From Mactra quadrangularis (taxonomy: Eukaryota > Mollusca > Bivalvia > Venerida > Mactridae), in contig CM046303.1 of assembly GCA_025267735.1 (NCBI GenBank), positions 69,269,034 to 69,333,033 on the forward strand: DNA of 64,000 nt, read 5' to 3'. Made by a program: the position numbers and the translations under genes. This document shows positions 23,874 through 36,479 of the stretch, in pieces; within the stretch, counting starts at the first letter, position 1, and each line of letters opens with the position of its first letter. The notes under the pieces are model-generated. The model was not told the DNA's origin. It saw nothing but the letters and a program-made list of their open reading frames with translations, and did not search any database.

Positions 23874-24479
23874 CTGCGTTCAGTTAGCAGTTAGCGTTAG
23901 CCAAACACAGTTATCGATATGGACGGTTAATTGAACGACCTGTTGAATTGCGAACGTTTAAAGATGGCGGGCAAATGAGTCGTTACTTCTATTTTATTAG
24001 AAGAATTTGGAGAGAATGACTTGTTTACTTGTTTTATGTAAACGTATTGATCTAAATCAACGGGAGTATTAGTGCCGACTTCGTTAGACCTAACCCAGAA
24101 TTTAAATTTATGGGTTTTTTCGTCCGTGCACAGGCGGTACAAACAAAGTTGCCTACACATTATTGCTAAACAGCACGAACTATGGATTTAATACTACTGT
24201 TCTTTTTTACACGCGTTTTCATTGAAACAGTGAAAGTTTGTTTGTACCGGATGGGAAAACCCAAATATTTGAATTTCGGATACAGTCTATTCGCTATGGC
24301 AATTACTATTTTGCAAAATGTACTGGAACTATTTTGTTTCAGGTTGTTTCATATTCGCGTACTATATACTAAAACCGTTAGCTGTTGGCCTTAAACGTTT
24401 TCTGCTAACAGGCCGTTCAATTATTACTGTTAGCGAACGTTACAGAACGTTACAGAACGTTTGCGGTAACTGAACGCAG
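23874..24479. mobile_element. MITE, CTGCGTTCAGTTA family (606 bp), left arm only
   Basis: The termini are CTGCGTTCAGTTA and TAACTGAACGCAG. GAACGTTACAGAACGTT repeats lie just inside. The right arm reads straight through at about 49,290. Open frames inside encode nothing recognisable. Relatives are at 6517-6730, 10005-10367, 60120-60440 and 62697-62803. Confidence 0.8.
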
Positions 24480-26077
24480 GGATGTTGTCAAAACCTTTAC
24501 GTAATTGATTTTGTGGTCTCTGTTGACCTACTTCAAGAAATATGACCGCTTCATTAAAGTGTATACGTCTATAACTGACAGAACAAGTATCATAAATGTT
24601 AAAAAGCATAATTATATATTGGACACATGACTACAGCAAAAATACAATTTGAAAAATACATGTTCGTGAATTAATACTAATAGTTGATCACTAAATTTTT
24701 ATTTATTGTTTGCTTACCGAAAATTAATGTAATTTTCACCGCGGAATTTAACAATATTACGCGTATGCTTTATTTAACACAGGAACGAAATATCCATGAA
24801 AACTATAATTGTCTTCGTGTTATTACTTTGTTAAATTGAAAAGAAATGTGTGGAAACTGCTAATTTGTTCATAATTCGAATAATTTCGTCAATTTCCATA
24901 ATCGTTCGACAATTCTCGTTTTGTTAGTTGCTTACGAATTTAACCATAACAAACGGAATATTTTCTACCAAAATTCAGAGCATTTCTGACAATTTATCTT
25001 ACGATTTAGGTCTTCATGAATTACTGTAACATTATACACATTCAATATGATTGTTATTTTGTCGATTGGATAGTTAAAACATATGGACGTGTACCTTTTA
25101 TTTTTTTTTATTTCATCAAAATGAAAAAAATACTATCTGATAATAGAAATAATATTTAGAAATAATATTGCTCAGATTTGAACGTAAATGGTAGATATAG
25201 TATATCTTTAATGTTCTTAAGCATTTCAAATATGTGCATGTTTTAAGCACTGACTTTACAATTTTCTTACAGAACTTCCTAATCCAACTAAGAAATTCTT
25301 GTCAATTCATTTCCCCATAAAGGACTTAGGCGTAACTATTTTGTTAAGCTTTAAATGGTTGAAATAATTATATATGTCAATATGTATGCATAAAAACAAA
25401 GTAAGATATGAAAAATCACTCTTTTAAGCAGACTAGAACTATTTGGTTGGTATAGCAACGTAAGCAACTTAAAATTACATTTTACCATTGTTTTGTAAAA
25501 TTTAAATTTGCACGTTTATGTATTCATCAAAAAAACCTTTGTTCAATATTGTTCACAAGGATTAGAAAATGCCGTGATAAATTGTCCCATAGATAAAATA
25601 GATTTACTCCATATCTCACGTAACAGTCCTATACAAATATTTATTAATGATTAGATGGTATAGTCCTCTTGCTGTTGGAATTTATTTTGTATAAAAACTC
25701 TGATAAAGTACCAGTAAAATGGAATCAGTTAATGTTGATGTATCTATTAATGCAAATTCATAACATGCTATATTTTAATGTGCATATATGAATAATACCA
25801 TTTGCAATCATTTGTTTGTTTTGGATTTACGGTGCACCAACACAGCAAGGTCATATCGCGCCGAATTTGCAATCAGATGTTTTGTAAATCGTCGATACTC
25901 CTATTGGATATTTGCTGCTTAAATTCTTTATAAAGAAATATATTACATTGTATTACATATTATATAAAATACATTATAGCTCGCTTCAAGATATTTAAAT
26001 TACTTTCACTAGATTTCAATTTAAGATAATGTTTTTAATAGAAGGCTTTGGAAATAGTAAGACTTGGTGTTTATTTA

Positions 26078-27102
26078 CACTAGTGTCCCAGTAAATCGTG
26101 TACTTTGTCCATAACTTTCTTTCCTTACGTCACATGATGATCATAATTTACAAGACTGTTTGTTAGCCTTATTTTGATACAAATTAGGCATTTGACCAAT
26201 AAGAACTTGCATTAAAGACGTCATTTTAATGTTTAACTAATACCAGGTATGTGCATGCGGCGCAACCGCTTTTACACTTGTATATTCGTTCATACTGAGT
26301 TCAAGTGAACAGCAAAATTTACACATAAACTTTTTAATTACATTTTATTTTTACATAGACATTCGCAGAAATTATAAATATATTATCACACCAAAACTCA
26401 TATCATAAAATATATACACTAGAGTACAATACGCATTTGAACTGAAACTAAAAAATGTGACATCAGCAAGATAAGGTGACGTCAGGACAAGATTGAGTCT
26501 TTGTAATTGCAACTCAGTTTCATAATCAGCCTGGCACAACATGGATGGGTATAAATTTGAATTCAAACACATAGACAGATGAAATGAATCATTAAGTATG
26601 CCTTGTGCATACTACATATTGTAGAGAAGTTATTCATAGTGAAATATATTCACTGAATATATCGTACCAAAAACTACTGAAAGTGTTATTCAAAATTAAG
26701 TTGGAAACTTAACCATTGGGCCATTATATCATTGACCATACTAATATTTTAAGACTGATGCAACAATTTTGTATCAAAAGTATGACAAAAACAATTTTTT
26801 AAAGTAAATATGAAGTAAATACATCGTCTGTTTATGTCACTGTTCACAACAAGGCGAACTTGGAGAGTGAATAAAAATGATTTCATAGACGTGACGTCTT
26901 AATATGACGTTGACTTGCGCCGCGTTTCCATACCTAGTGTCTTATAAATTGAAGCAAAACATTTATTTTTTAATTAACCGTCTACAAATTAAGCATACTT
27001 ACTCACAACACAGGCATTTAATGGCAGTTAAAAGTTGGAGCTAAAGTTGCGCGTACTTTTTTCGCAGCAAGCAGAGTCCACGATTTACTGGGACACCCCT
27101 CG
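26078..27102. mobile_element. Mariner-like TIR element (1,025 bp) in receptor intron 4, left arm only
   Basis: The ends share GTGTCCCAGTAAATCGTG as inverted repeats, and the element is flanked by TA (26076-26077 and 27103-27104). The right arm has the uninterrupted site (one TA) at about 47,697. TA duplication and GTGTCCCA-type ends fit Tc1/mariner. No transposase frame is recognisable inside, so it is probably non-autonomous or decayed. Confidence 0.8.
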
Positions 27103-27406
27103 TATATCTTTGTGGCTAATTTTCCATTATTCCGCGGCCAATGCTCTTGAAGTACGTCACAAAAGCCAAGAATATAACTTGAGATCAAGAAAGATTTTAA
27201 TATTAGCTGCAGGATCACTGAGGAATCACTGAGGAAAACCACTTCTTCCCAAAAAGGACCTACTCCATATAAATGATATGCGTCGTAACATATGTATTTG
27301 TTTGCAATGTTTTTTTTTTTGTTAACCTAAAATTATGATAATTGAAAACTATTTCTGTATCGCTCATAATTCCTGAAATTAATTACTCCAGTGTTTTTTT
27401 TTTCAG

Positions 27407-30110
27407 ACATAAAGGAACGTCTAAAGAAGTCATATGAGACTGATTTCAGTTCTGTGTGTGTTACCCCACTTTACAGTGAGGACGATCGTTTGGATATGTT
27501 AACCATTTATACTCGACCCAAAATGGAACATGTACCATATCACAAATCTAAACAAAGTAAAGGTAACTATGAAATATCATCATATGAACAAGTATTTTGT
27601 AAAGACAATACCAAATTCAGAAATGTATTTATTACTGGAGATGCAGGTATGAAAAAACAACTTTCGGTCAGTTTATGTCATTATTATGGAGTAAGAATAT
27701 AGCTGATATTGGCTGCGATGAAGACATTCAAAATGATGCTAAATTTATGACCAACTTTGAGTTTGTATTTTACATTTTACTGAAAGAAACTGATCGTGAA
27801 GATGTTGTTAGTATGATCATTGATAAATACTTTAACACTTCATCTAAAGATGAGTTCGAAGAAAAGATAAAAACCATTGAACAAATTCTTCGAACCAAAA
27901 ACAGTCTTGTAATCTTAGATGGTCTGGATGAATGGAGACCAGACATCAGAGGTCATAGAAAACTCACTTTACCAAGAAAAGTCACATCTGACAGATGTAC
28001 ATTTCTTACAACATGTAGACCCTACAGAATTGAAACTGTCCGTCTGTCAGAAATGGACGTTGATCATCAAGTTAAGATTACAGGGTTTGATGCTGAACAG
28101 TACGTAAGAGAAGTTATAGTTTATATAAATAGATCACAAGACTCAATATATGATCACAATAGATCAATAGATCACACCAAAAAGCTAGCCGATGACTTTT
28201 TTGAACAGATACTAAATTGTGGAATGAATGAACAATTGCAGATTCCATTAATTGCATCTCAATTGATAGTTGTCTGGTTCAAGTATAAGATGGAAAATAT
28301 GAGCAAAGCTATGATATATTGTAGCATTGTAGAAATGTTGTTTGATCGAGCAATTGAAAATGAAATAAAATTTCCTTCAATAGCATCGGCTGAAGTTCAC
28401 TTTCCAGAGTCATTTTCTAAATTTACTTACTTACGACAGTATGGATGTGTATTAGAAAAAGTGTGCTTGTTATCATATCATTTGTTGTTTAACCCAAATT
28501 TCAAGACTCCTAGCCTTGTTTTTACAAAAAAACAACTAATGGCCGAGCCTTTTAACATTAGCCCAGGGGAGCTTGATTTCTTATGTCAGCTAGGCATTAT
28601 ATCAAAGAACAAGGTCATTGGAAATTTTGGTGATCAGGAACTTATGTTATCATTTTTACACATGAGCTACCTTGAATTTCTTGCTGCATTATTTGTAACA
28701 TTATTTGACAAAAATGGCTTATTTCCAGAAGCAGTGAAGAAAATAGCGATTGATGATGTGGATGGGTTTAGATATTTTCTTATCTTACTGTCAGGAATTT
28801 CTCCAAAGATGACAAATTTATTTTTTGATATCATTTACATGGAGAGAAAAGATGAATTTGATTTATTGCGCAGAAAATTAGTCACTCCTGATTTTAAAAG
28901 TAGTACATTAGACAAGATGCAACGTTGCATTATCTTAAGTTTTACAGAGATGGCTGTATCAGTATCAGATAATTCTCAAAAATATATCAGATTAGAGGAT
29001 TTTAACGTTAACAATGACCTTTTACACTTGGGTCATTCTTTAGACATCGATGAACACGCGTGTATGTATGATCATTGTCATAGTAGAGAAACAAAAGCAC
29101 TTCTTGTAATGAACAAAAGTTGTCTAAAAAGTATTTTCACAAATCGATATCTCAATGTGTTTACTAAAATCAAAGGTCTTCAATTCTTGATAATTGACTC
29201 AGTATCTCATACTAGTAAGTATGATGGATTTAATGATGTAATGTTACAAAATAAGTTAACATTGCATAGCATAAAAATGAAAGGTATTTTATTGTCATCA
29301 CAATTACCTTTGAGAAGTTTATCTTATCTGACAACAATTTGTTTTCATAATGTGCGTATGAAACATGACGTGTTTAAAGATCTGTTGTATTATATATCTG
29401 GTAATATTCTACTAGAGAATATATACCTAGATACTGTTATATGCCAGGAACATCGTTTAACACCAGGGCATCAGTATGATAAAAGGTGGCAACTGACATT
29501 AACTCTGTCTGATCATTCTAAGCTTCTTACAGTGACTTTAAAAAAAATAAATGTAATTTGTACAGAAATCAATACATCTTGTTTAAAATCACTATCTATT
29601 GAAGGAAAAACAGATCTTAATGGGTATCGAAATGTTCCTTTTCTAATATATTCAGAAATTAGCATAAAGAACTCCAATTTAAAACATCTTAGAATATACA
29701 GATACTCTGTCCGTTATTCGCATGCCAATGATGTTATAAAGGCCATACAAAGTCTTAGATACCTTGAAGATCTTTCACTAGAAAGGTTTACACTAACAGA
29801 TAATGTATCACTACAGTTACATCCTGATATTGTATGTGATAAACATATAAATGTAAAGTTGGAGCATATAACAATGAGTGATAAATGCTTTCAAGAATTT
29901 ATTGATGGCATTATTAACTGTCAATCTATGGTTAGAGTACGTATGACAAAATGTGAAGTTCGATGTGATATTTCTTCTCATCCATATTTCAAATATGGAT
30001 TTAACTCAATGGCAGGCGTGGAATACTGTATAGAGAACATACCAGGTTTGATAATGAAAGAAGAAAGCTATTGGTTTGATAACTATTTTGAATTTGAAAC
30101 AATGAAATAA
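27407..30110 (+). pseudogene. Receptor exon 5: NACHT ATPase and LRR-like tail (left copy, frameshifted)
   Basis: The exon starts after a long pyrimidine tract ending in CAG. It reads DIKERLKKSYETDF and continues to ITGDAGM, where the Walker A loop loses one base and its second Gly codon. In the +2 frame from 27675 the domain continues: Walker B LVILDGLDEW, sensor-like TTCRPYRIE, the winged-helix signature SFLHMSYLEFLAALF, then about 380 residues of irregular Leu-rich repeats ending at TAA 30108. Compared with the right copy there are several in-frame indels, for example about 11 extra residues near 28140-28175 and 10-11 missing near 29200. These suggest the reading frame was maintained until the recent break. 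Confidence 0.85.
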
Positions 30111-31606
30111 GTTACATGCAAACTATGAAATCAGGAATATTTTGATTAAGGTTTTTTCGAGATATAAAAAGATTTCAGGCCTATAATTCAAATTTAGCCT
30201 TGATTACGGTATACTTTCTTTAAAAGCGCATTAAAATTAATATTTACCCGCAGTCGTGTTGAAAGGATTAGAATGCTCTTCTTGGAATCTATTATTCCGA
30301 GTTCGATTTGCGGTCGTGGCTGATACTTGTCAAAGTCTGAAAGTTCGCCATGCAATTATGATTAACCTTTTTCCTGTGTCCATGTGAATGAAACCCACAG
30401 TGAATTTTTGTTCTTATGGCACTCATACCATTGTGAGACATTTCCTTATAGTTTATCCCATATGATAATTACGAAGCCATTGTCATTATGGCGAATGATT
30501 GTAAGTCGCATAATATCCTTTATCGTACAAGTAGCTATAAGACCGCTTTCGCTTAGTTGATACATTTACAATGGTCATGTTAGGATAAGAATACAGGATT
30601 AACTATTTCTAAAGTATATTTTATCAAAAATTAGTGTTAGAGCGTATTGTATAAAAAATGTCAAGACTTCACTATAGTTCTAGTACCAATCTTATCAATT
30701 ATAGATACGTGATCTTTGGTCAGTAAAGGTAAATGCTGCGTTTGATTTTGATTTGTCATTGCGTAAGTCCCATTGTATATTGTATTGACGTAACATGAAC
30801 TTACTTTTGGCAAAGTATTCAGATATGTGTCTGGTTTAAGTTTATACTTTCACATTATTTGATAATATGTATGTTCATTAAATGTCAATTTTAAAACATT
30901 TCTAAATTGCCTCAGTGACGTGGTGAAATTATAGCACTTTCCTGTCAAATACATAATTTACTCTCTCAATATGTATCGGTATAACAAAAGTTGTATAAAG
31001 TTTTTCTACAATAGATATGATTATACTAAATGAATTTTGAATTGGATTTTTAAATGAGAAACATGATTGCATAGATGGGTTGGGTGTTATGGTTTAAACC
31101 TGCCTGACATTTTAACATAGTAAGAGGCAGAAGGAATTAAGACTATCAACCTTTCTCGAAACTTTAATGACTGTGTGTCTCCATTTATTGAAATAGCTGG
31201 CAATGTTCTAGGGAAATCTCAGTGTGTTCGTGCTGATAAAAACAAAACTTGAAAAGTCCATTAAACTTGGTTTAACTCATTGTTTCAGTAAGAATACTTG
31301 AACATATGATCAGTCAAAAATACAACAAAATTGAAATGATAACAAGCATACTGATATATATGACAAGATATAATTTGTTTTTGTCTTATATTTTCTTGTA
31401 TAATAATATTGTTGTTATTTACATAATATTATAGTTTATTATGATGTTGAAATCTATTTTATATCACAAATGATGTATGTGTGATAGAGATAAATAAAAA
31501 TAGTAACTTAATTAAGTGTATTGTGTTTTATTCTGATTGTGTTTTATTCTGATAAAAATATAAAATGTAATATATGTAAATGTATCAGCAGATGACCAGC
31601 AGATGT
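30111..31606. other. 3' flank of the left receptor copy
   Basis: AT-rich and matched by 43211-44701 inverted. It probably includes the 3' UTR. Candidate AATAAA signals are too common here to choose one. Confidence 0.5.
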
Positions 31607-32281
31607 ACAGGAGAAATCTAAGTTGTCCCGTATAGTGAAGTACTAAGAACATCCACAGTTCAGTTTCTACGACTTTTATTGTATTAAAATAAGTCTAACT
31701 TTCAGTCTGCTGTCCACTACTGTACACACTCTCTCACATTTCCTAAGTCTTATATAGTATTGAGGCTTATGTAAGTATTGAAATTGGTTTATATAAAAGT
31801 CTAGACCTATTAATACCACTAATAAATATTACATGGAAAATTATGTATAATATTATAGTTCTATTACATTAACCTGTCACAACTTGAATAATTACACACT
31901 CACTGAATGTGTTATTATTCAACCTCATTTAAAACATTGAGCCCCAAATCCACAGTAATAATTGATAATCTAACTATACATGCTACGATTTTGAATATCT
32001 GGGAAATAATAAGTTCGAAAGGGTTAAAAATAACAGATTCAGTGACCGTGTAATTATTTAAGTTGTGACAGTTTAATGTAATAGAACTATAACTACATTG
32101 AAGAACATGAATAACAAGTAATTAAGAACAGATGTTTATTGAAAGGTACCCCAATATCTGACAAAATCGTCTATCAACTGTGACACATGAATGAATTGAT
32201 GGCCAATGACCAATGTAATATTATGTAAATAGTCTCATGAAATGTTTCAATCTTTGACAAATATTTGACACTACGCGACAA
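31607..32281. other. 675-bp segment present only in the left arm, containing a MITE
   Basis: The right arm joins directly across this position near 43,211. It contains a hairpin element at about 31853-32092, whose ends ATAGTTCTATTACATTAA and TTAATGTAATAGAACTAT are complementary, followed by CTGTCACAACTT. Confidence 0.65.
31853..32092. mobile_element. 240-bp MITE with about 45-bp TIRs
   Basis: 31855-31897 and 32048-32090 are near-perfect inverted repeats with one or two mismatches. The short interior has no frame. Confidence 0.7.
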
Positions 32282-33219
32282 GGTTCCACCTTACAAGAAC
32301 AATTGCTTTTTGTTCTGAAAGAAATTTACATTTGACCTATATGTAAGTTGGTACTGAGAGGGTCGCATGCTAAGTTATACTCAGAAACTATCAAGAATTA
32401 AAACTTTTTTAGTTTGATACATTCAACCCTGAATTGGGGTAATCAACCTTCTGGTTTGACATCTTCAATCCTGAATTGTTGTTTTATGAAAGTCATTCAG
32501 TCTTTAACCATATCACAAAATTATAAAAAAGAAATATGAATAAAGAAAAAAGTATGATGGTAAAAAAACAAAAAATGTAGTTAGATGATATATAACTAGA
32601 ACTGCCACCAGTGGCGAAAATACCCCCGCAAAGGCAACATTAAATGATGACAGCAAGTCAACATTGTGGAAGTCCAAAAGGATAAATTTAATGTTGTATA
32701 GTTCGTTTTTTCTAAACTGTCGAAGCTTGAATAATTTCACGGTGACTGAATGCATTGTTTTTGTACTGGCGGCCTAATTGTTATTAAATATACTAAATGT
32801 ATGACTAAAACCTAGCATGCCGCTGTGAGACACACTTTTTATTTCACGGATGTTCACAGATATCACGACAATACTTCTAACAAACGCATTCACCGTAAAA
32901 TTATTCATGTTTTGTCAGTTAAGAAAAAACGAACTATAAGAAGCATAAAAACTATAAAAAGAACAGGATGCAACTATTAAATTAAAATTAAACAGCAAAT
33001 TACAGTGTAATTTACTTTAGATAAGAAAAAGCAAAATGAACAGTAGTTGTCATATTCAAATGATTTCTACACACAAATGAACCCCATTTGGTCATTATGG
33101 ATGTAAAATGGAACAACAGACGAAGAGTGATGACATTTAAACTCATCATGATTATGTTGTAACCAGATGACCAAAACAAAGAATGTGTTTGTAATTGTTT
33201 GATAAATAACTAAACAAGA
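32282..33219. other. Arm sequence between receptor 3' flank and dispersed repeat
   Basis: Mirrored at 42286-43210. Both contain an internal hairpin (ATTCACCGT.../CACGGTGACTGAATG and AAAACGAACTATA words), probably a decayed MITE. The frames here are not supported. Confidence 0.5.
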
Positions 33220-33480
33220 GGGTCCTGAGGACCCTGGAACGCTCACCTGAGTATTAGAAGCTTATACATGTAATAGCTGACAGAATTTTAACAGTTTTAG
33301 CTGATGAAAACTGTAATCCCTGGGGCATTTAATTTTGAACCCGGGTCATAATTAGAACAATTTTTGTACAGAAATTTCAAAGTAACATAACATACTAAAT
33401 ATGAAAGCTTCCGGTCGACATTGAACATGTAGAAGGAAAACGGCCCTTTTCAGGGCCAACTTAAGTCCACCATTGTATTT
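33220..33480. repeat. Dispersed molluscan-type repeat (left arm copy)
   Basis: AACAAGAGGGTCCTGAGGAC, CGCTCACCTGAGTA, ACCCGGGTCATAATTAGAAC and ATATGAAAGCTTCCGGTCGA appear in the order seen reversed at 840-1215. Confidence 0.6.
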
Positions 33481-33784
33481 AAAATGAGCTATTTATCCCC
33501 AGTATTTTAACCTATTGCGTGGTTATTAAAAGCCCACACAGAAATGTTGCTTTTCAGTGCGTATTTTAAATGATTTTATACCAGTAATTTGAAATAAAAA
33601 GGGTTATCAAAGTCATCATTTTACGGGCGGCGTTCCGATCTTTAAAACAAAGTCAGTGTCGTGATTAGACATCCTAGAGTTACACGAAGGTTCCAGTCGA
33701 AGCCAGATACAACCCTTTGTTTAGTAATTGTGGCATTTGTAGATTTAACTTTTCTATAATAGTAACCTTGGAAATTGTTTCACA

Positions 33785-34570
33785 ATTATAGGACATTTGC
33801 ACTCGAGACATTTGTCCACTTCTTTTTGCCGAGGTGGACATCCCTCTCCCCTCATGTGTTTTGAAAAGTCGATCATTTGTCACCCTGCTTATTTTGAATA
33901 TGTCTCTGTTCATGTATGGAAAGTAATGTTTTTAAAATAAATGATAAAAAAACAATTTGTTTAAAGAAAGTAATTTGCCCTGAATGTACAAATATAAGAA
34001 AGTCTCAACAAATAATCGTAATCTTTCTTTTTCTCAATACATCACAAAGAAGATTCAATTAAAATCATAATATTATATAATAATTCAGTTTACTGTTGGC
34101 ATGGTTGTTTAACACTTAACAATTAAGCTATGGCTGTGACCCCCAATCAATTGGGAAAACTTTTGTTCTAAATGGGTAACATCCTTCACAGTTTACAAAT
34201 TTAAGTGTTGAATAACACTTGTCAATTAATTTAAGACCCCTTATTAACAGTCAAAACGTTTTTATATAGACTGTACCTTCCTTCACAGTTTGCACACGAA
34301 ATGTCATTTTAATTCTATTTTATTTCGGAACACAATTAATAATTGCCGTTAATTAAAGAACTCAATTCGATCATCAAAGTTTTTATTTGTTCAATCATTT
34401 AAACTAAGAAAGGTCAACAATTAGGACATTAACGTTTTATACTAACCTCTTTTTTGACAGCGCGGACATTTGCCCCCCTCTTTTTTAAGGGCGGACATTT
34501 GCCCCCTCGTGTGTTTTGACAGGACGGACATTTGCCCCCGGCCCCCTAAATGTTTTGGAGGGCGGACATA
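33785..34570. repeat. GGACATTTGCCCCC-type minisatellite, left arm
   Basis: Two blocks (33785-33900 and 34455-34570) share GGACATTTG, TCTTTTTT, CCTCRTGTGTTTTGA and a second GGACATTTG, about 660 bp apart in direct orientation. The 77-codon frame over the first block is not thought real. Confidence 0.7.
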
Positions 34571-35399
34571 TAAGAGCACTGCATATAATCATGACCTTGG
34601 ATAACTTTATTGAGTTTCGATTTCTTCGCCTACCACTCATGGACAAAATGAAGCATACATTGGCGAAATGTAGATTACATTATTTAAATATATAGGCTCT
34701 ACAAACAACTAACTACATCACTAAATTGTCTTTTCCATCGATAGGCCGTGCCTATAATTTTATTTGTGACGTCGTAACAAACGAAGTTAAAAGATCAAAG
34801 ACTTACATTCTGTCATTAGTTATCTCCCCTGATCTAAATGATTTAAATATTTTACTAATGATTTTTTCATCTGTAAACAGATATAATATTCCATTTATTT
34901 CCTATTCACAATAATGTCTTCATATATATTATAATTAAATCTAAAATATTTGATGTTTTGTTAGTATAAAACATTAAAACATTATGTACATGTAAAACGG
35001 TTCTTGCATTCATTAATGATGTATTGAGAATATATTAAATAATAGAAAACCATACTTACTAAAAGATGTAATGATTTGGTTCCTTTGGTTAACGTTTATA
35101 CTCACAATTAAGTTATTATATATCATTATTACATACATCATAAGGCGAATGTCATCTTGTTTAGAATGTTCTTTTAAAAGCAACCCAAGAAGGCAAAGCA
35201 TACCTAAATTTTACTGGTCAAGACAAAACATGAATAAATTTATTGATTGATCTTATATCTTACAAAAACCTATGAGAAATCTGCGTATTTTTATTAATTA
35301 ACAAAACTTTGATGAACGAAACAGTATTTTGTTTAGACACCAATGTTATTTTTGTTAAAGTGTTGTCTAGTATGTCTTACAATGTATTCATGTTCTATA

Positions 35400-35436
35400 T
35401 AAATGATACCGCTAACCCTAACCCTTATTCCCATTC
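35400..35436. repeat. Short telomere-like tract at the inner arm border
   Basis: CTAACCCTAACCCTTATTCC gives two exact TTAGGG units plus a degenerate one. It is mirrored at 40130-40166. It is more likely a SINE tail microsatellite than a telomere. Confidence 0.6.
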
Positions 35437-35502
35437 CGACTTTGGCTCTGCTTATAGCCAGATGTGCGCTCGCTATATATTACTTGTATTGAAGAATTGA
35501 GT

Positions 35503-35773
35503 TATAGCTCGTTTAGGATAACTTGAGACAAACGACTCAGTCTGTTTACATATTTGGGACTCGGGTATTACATAAAACAGGGAGGTCAGCTGATTTTGTG
35601 TAATGAAAGTATCAAACATGTCTTAATTCGTGGAACGTGTGTTCTCGTACTAAATCTAATACATCAAAAACACACTGATAGTACTCGATAATTACGTGTT
35701 CTGAACTTAAATCCACCTGTGTATAAAAATGGAATCGTTGTATTTTGTCTCAAGTTATCCTAAACGAGCTATA
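35503..35773. mobile_element. MITE-like element with perfect 30-bp terminal inverted repeats
   Basis: TATAGCTCGTTTAGGATAAC and the next 10 bases at 35503-35532 are exactly complementary to 35744-35773. The total is 271 bp with no coding content. Outer bases are TA, compatible with a TA target. It lies just inside the palindrome loop. Confidence 0.8.
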
Positions 35774-36479
35774 GTATATCAACGATTGTCTTATTTAATA
35801 CATTGATATATAGCTTGAGTGCGCTAAGTTGTACATGGGATAAAATAGTTTAATCCTCCGAATAAAGAATAATATTGAAGAGAGAAGTTTGAAGAAAGAA
35901 GTTTAAAGTTTATGGTTTTCTTCGTATCAACGCATCACTGATCGCCTAGTTATATGGTTGTTTGGTGTGCAGACGACGGATATCGATTTTCTCCCCCCCC
36001 CTTTCGTGTACTGGTTATGGTATATGGACATTGGATATGGTAGATGGTCTTGGTTTATGGTTACTACACAGACTGGTGTTTACTCGACTTGTGTGAGAAC
36101 TTTATATTATCATTGTCGTCTGCTATTTTATCGATTTTTTGTTAGGTGAAGTTATTTTAAGTTTATATTTTACCAATATTGGTTTTACGCTATACTGTCT
36201 ATACTGTCTTATGTTTATCATTTTAAACCTCGCGGACTGTGATAAGATTATTTTTGTGAATTTAATACATGAGTTTACATATTAAATTTTTTGATAAACT
36301 ACTTAGGTTTATAGCGTTATTTAAAAGTTTATTTCTATACTGTCGGCTGTGTACCCTCCCCCCTATTTTCTTGGTGTAGTTGACTTGTTATACGATTGTA
36401 TAAACCTGATACATATCGGAAGTTTATGTCATATCATTATCGCGTGATTGCTATTGTTTACATAACCCCACCCATATTA

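Larger units (their letters stand above)
23465..27406 (+). other. Receptor intron 4, left copy
   Basis: 3.9 kb holding two left-only transposons. The remainder matches right-arm intron 47401-49694. No extra exon was found in either copy. Confidence 0.7.
20502..30110 (+). pseudogene. HEPN-NACHT NOD-like receptor, left copy, frameshifted in the P-loop
   Basis: Five exons are inferred at 20502-20583, 21427-21791, 22605-22673, 23029-23464 and 27407-30110. All have GT-AG borders and consistent phases (1,0,0,1). The predicted product has a 2A-like N-terminal peptide, a DZIP3-like HEPN domain, a coiled coil, a NACHT ATPase and an LRR-like tail. That is the layout of a cytosolic nucleic-acid or pathogen sensor. 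The last exon is broken: near 27651-27657 the Walker A codons have one base fewer than the right-arm copy plus a G-to-A change, so the frame stops about 15 codons later. The remaining 2.4 kb stays open in the shifted frame, so the break looks recent. If transcribed, the copy would give a HEPN-coiled-coil protein without an ATPase. Seen: splice sites, frames and the break. Family knowledge: domain roles. Inferred: loss of NACHT function. A sequencing error cannot be excluded. Confidence 0.85.
18090..35436. repeat. Left arm of the giant palindrome
   Basis: This arm is the inverted counterpart of 40130-59686. Matching landmarks are all five receptor exons and introns, the TTAGGG-like junction at about 35,408-35,436, and the outer GTATGCTTG at 18090. 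Differences are discrete: insertions at 23874-24479, 26078-27102 and 31607-32281 are absent on the right, and 3.1 kb present on the right (54063-57190) is deleted at about 18924. Confidence 0.9.

Noticed and set aside
33680..33913. 77-codon frame conserved with 41595-41828
   Set aside because: It lies on the GGACATTTG minisatellite. Both arms are similar DNA and the peptide has no family features.
35400..35436. Interstitial telomere from chromosome fusion
   Set aside because: Only two exact TTAGGG units, adjoining a SINE tail, so a fusion site is not supported.
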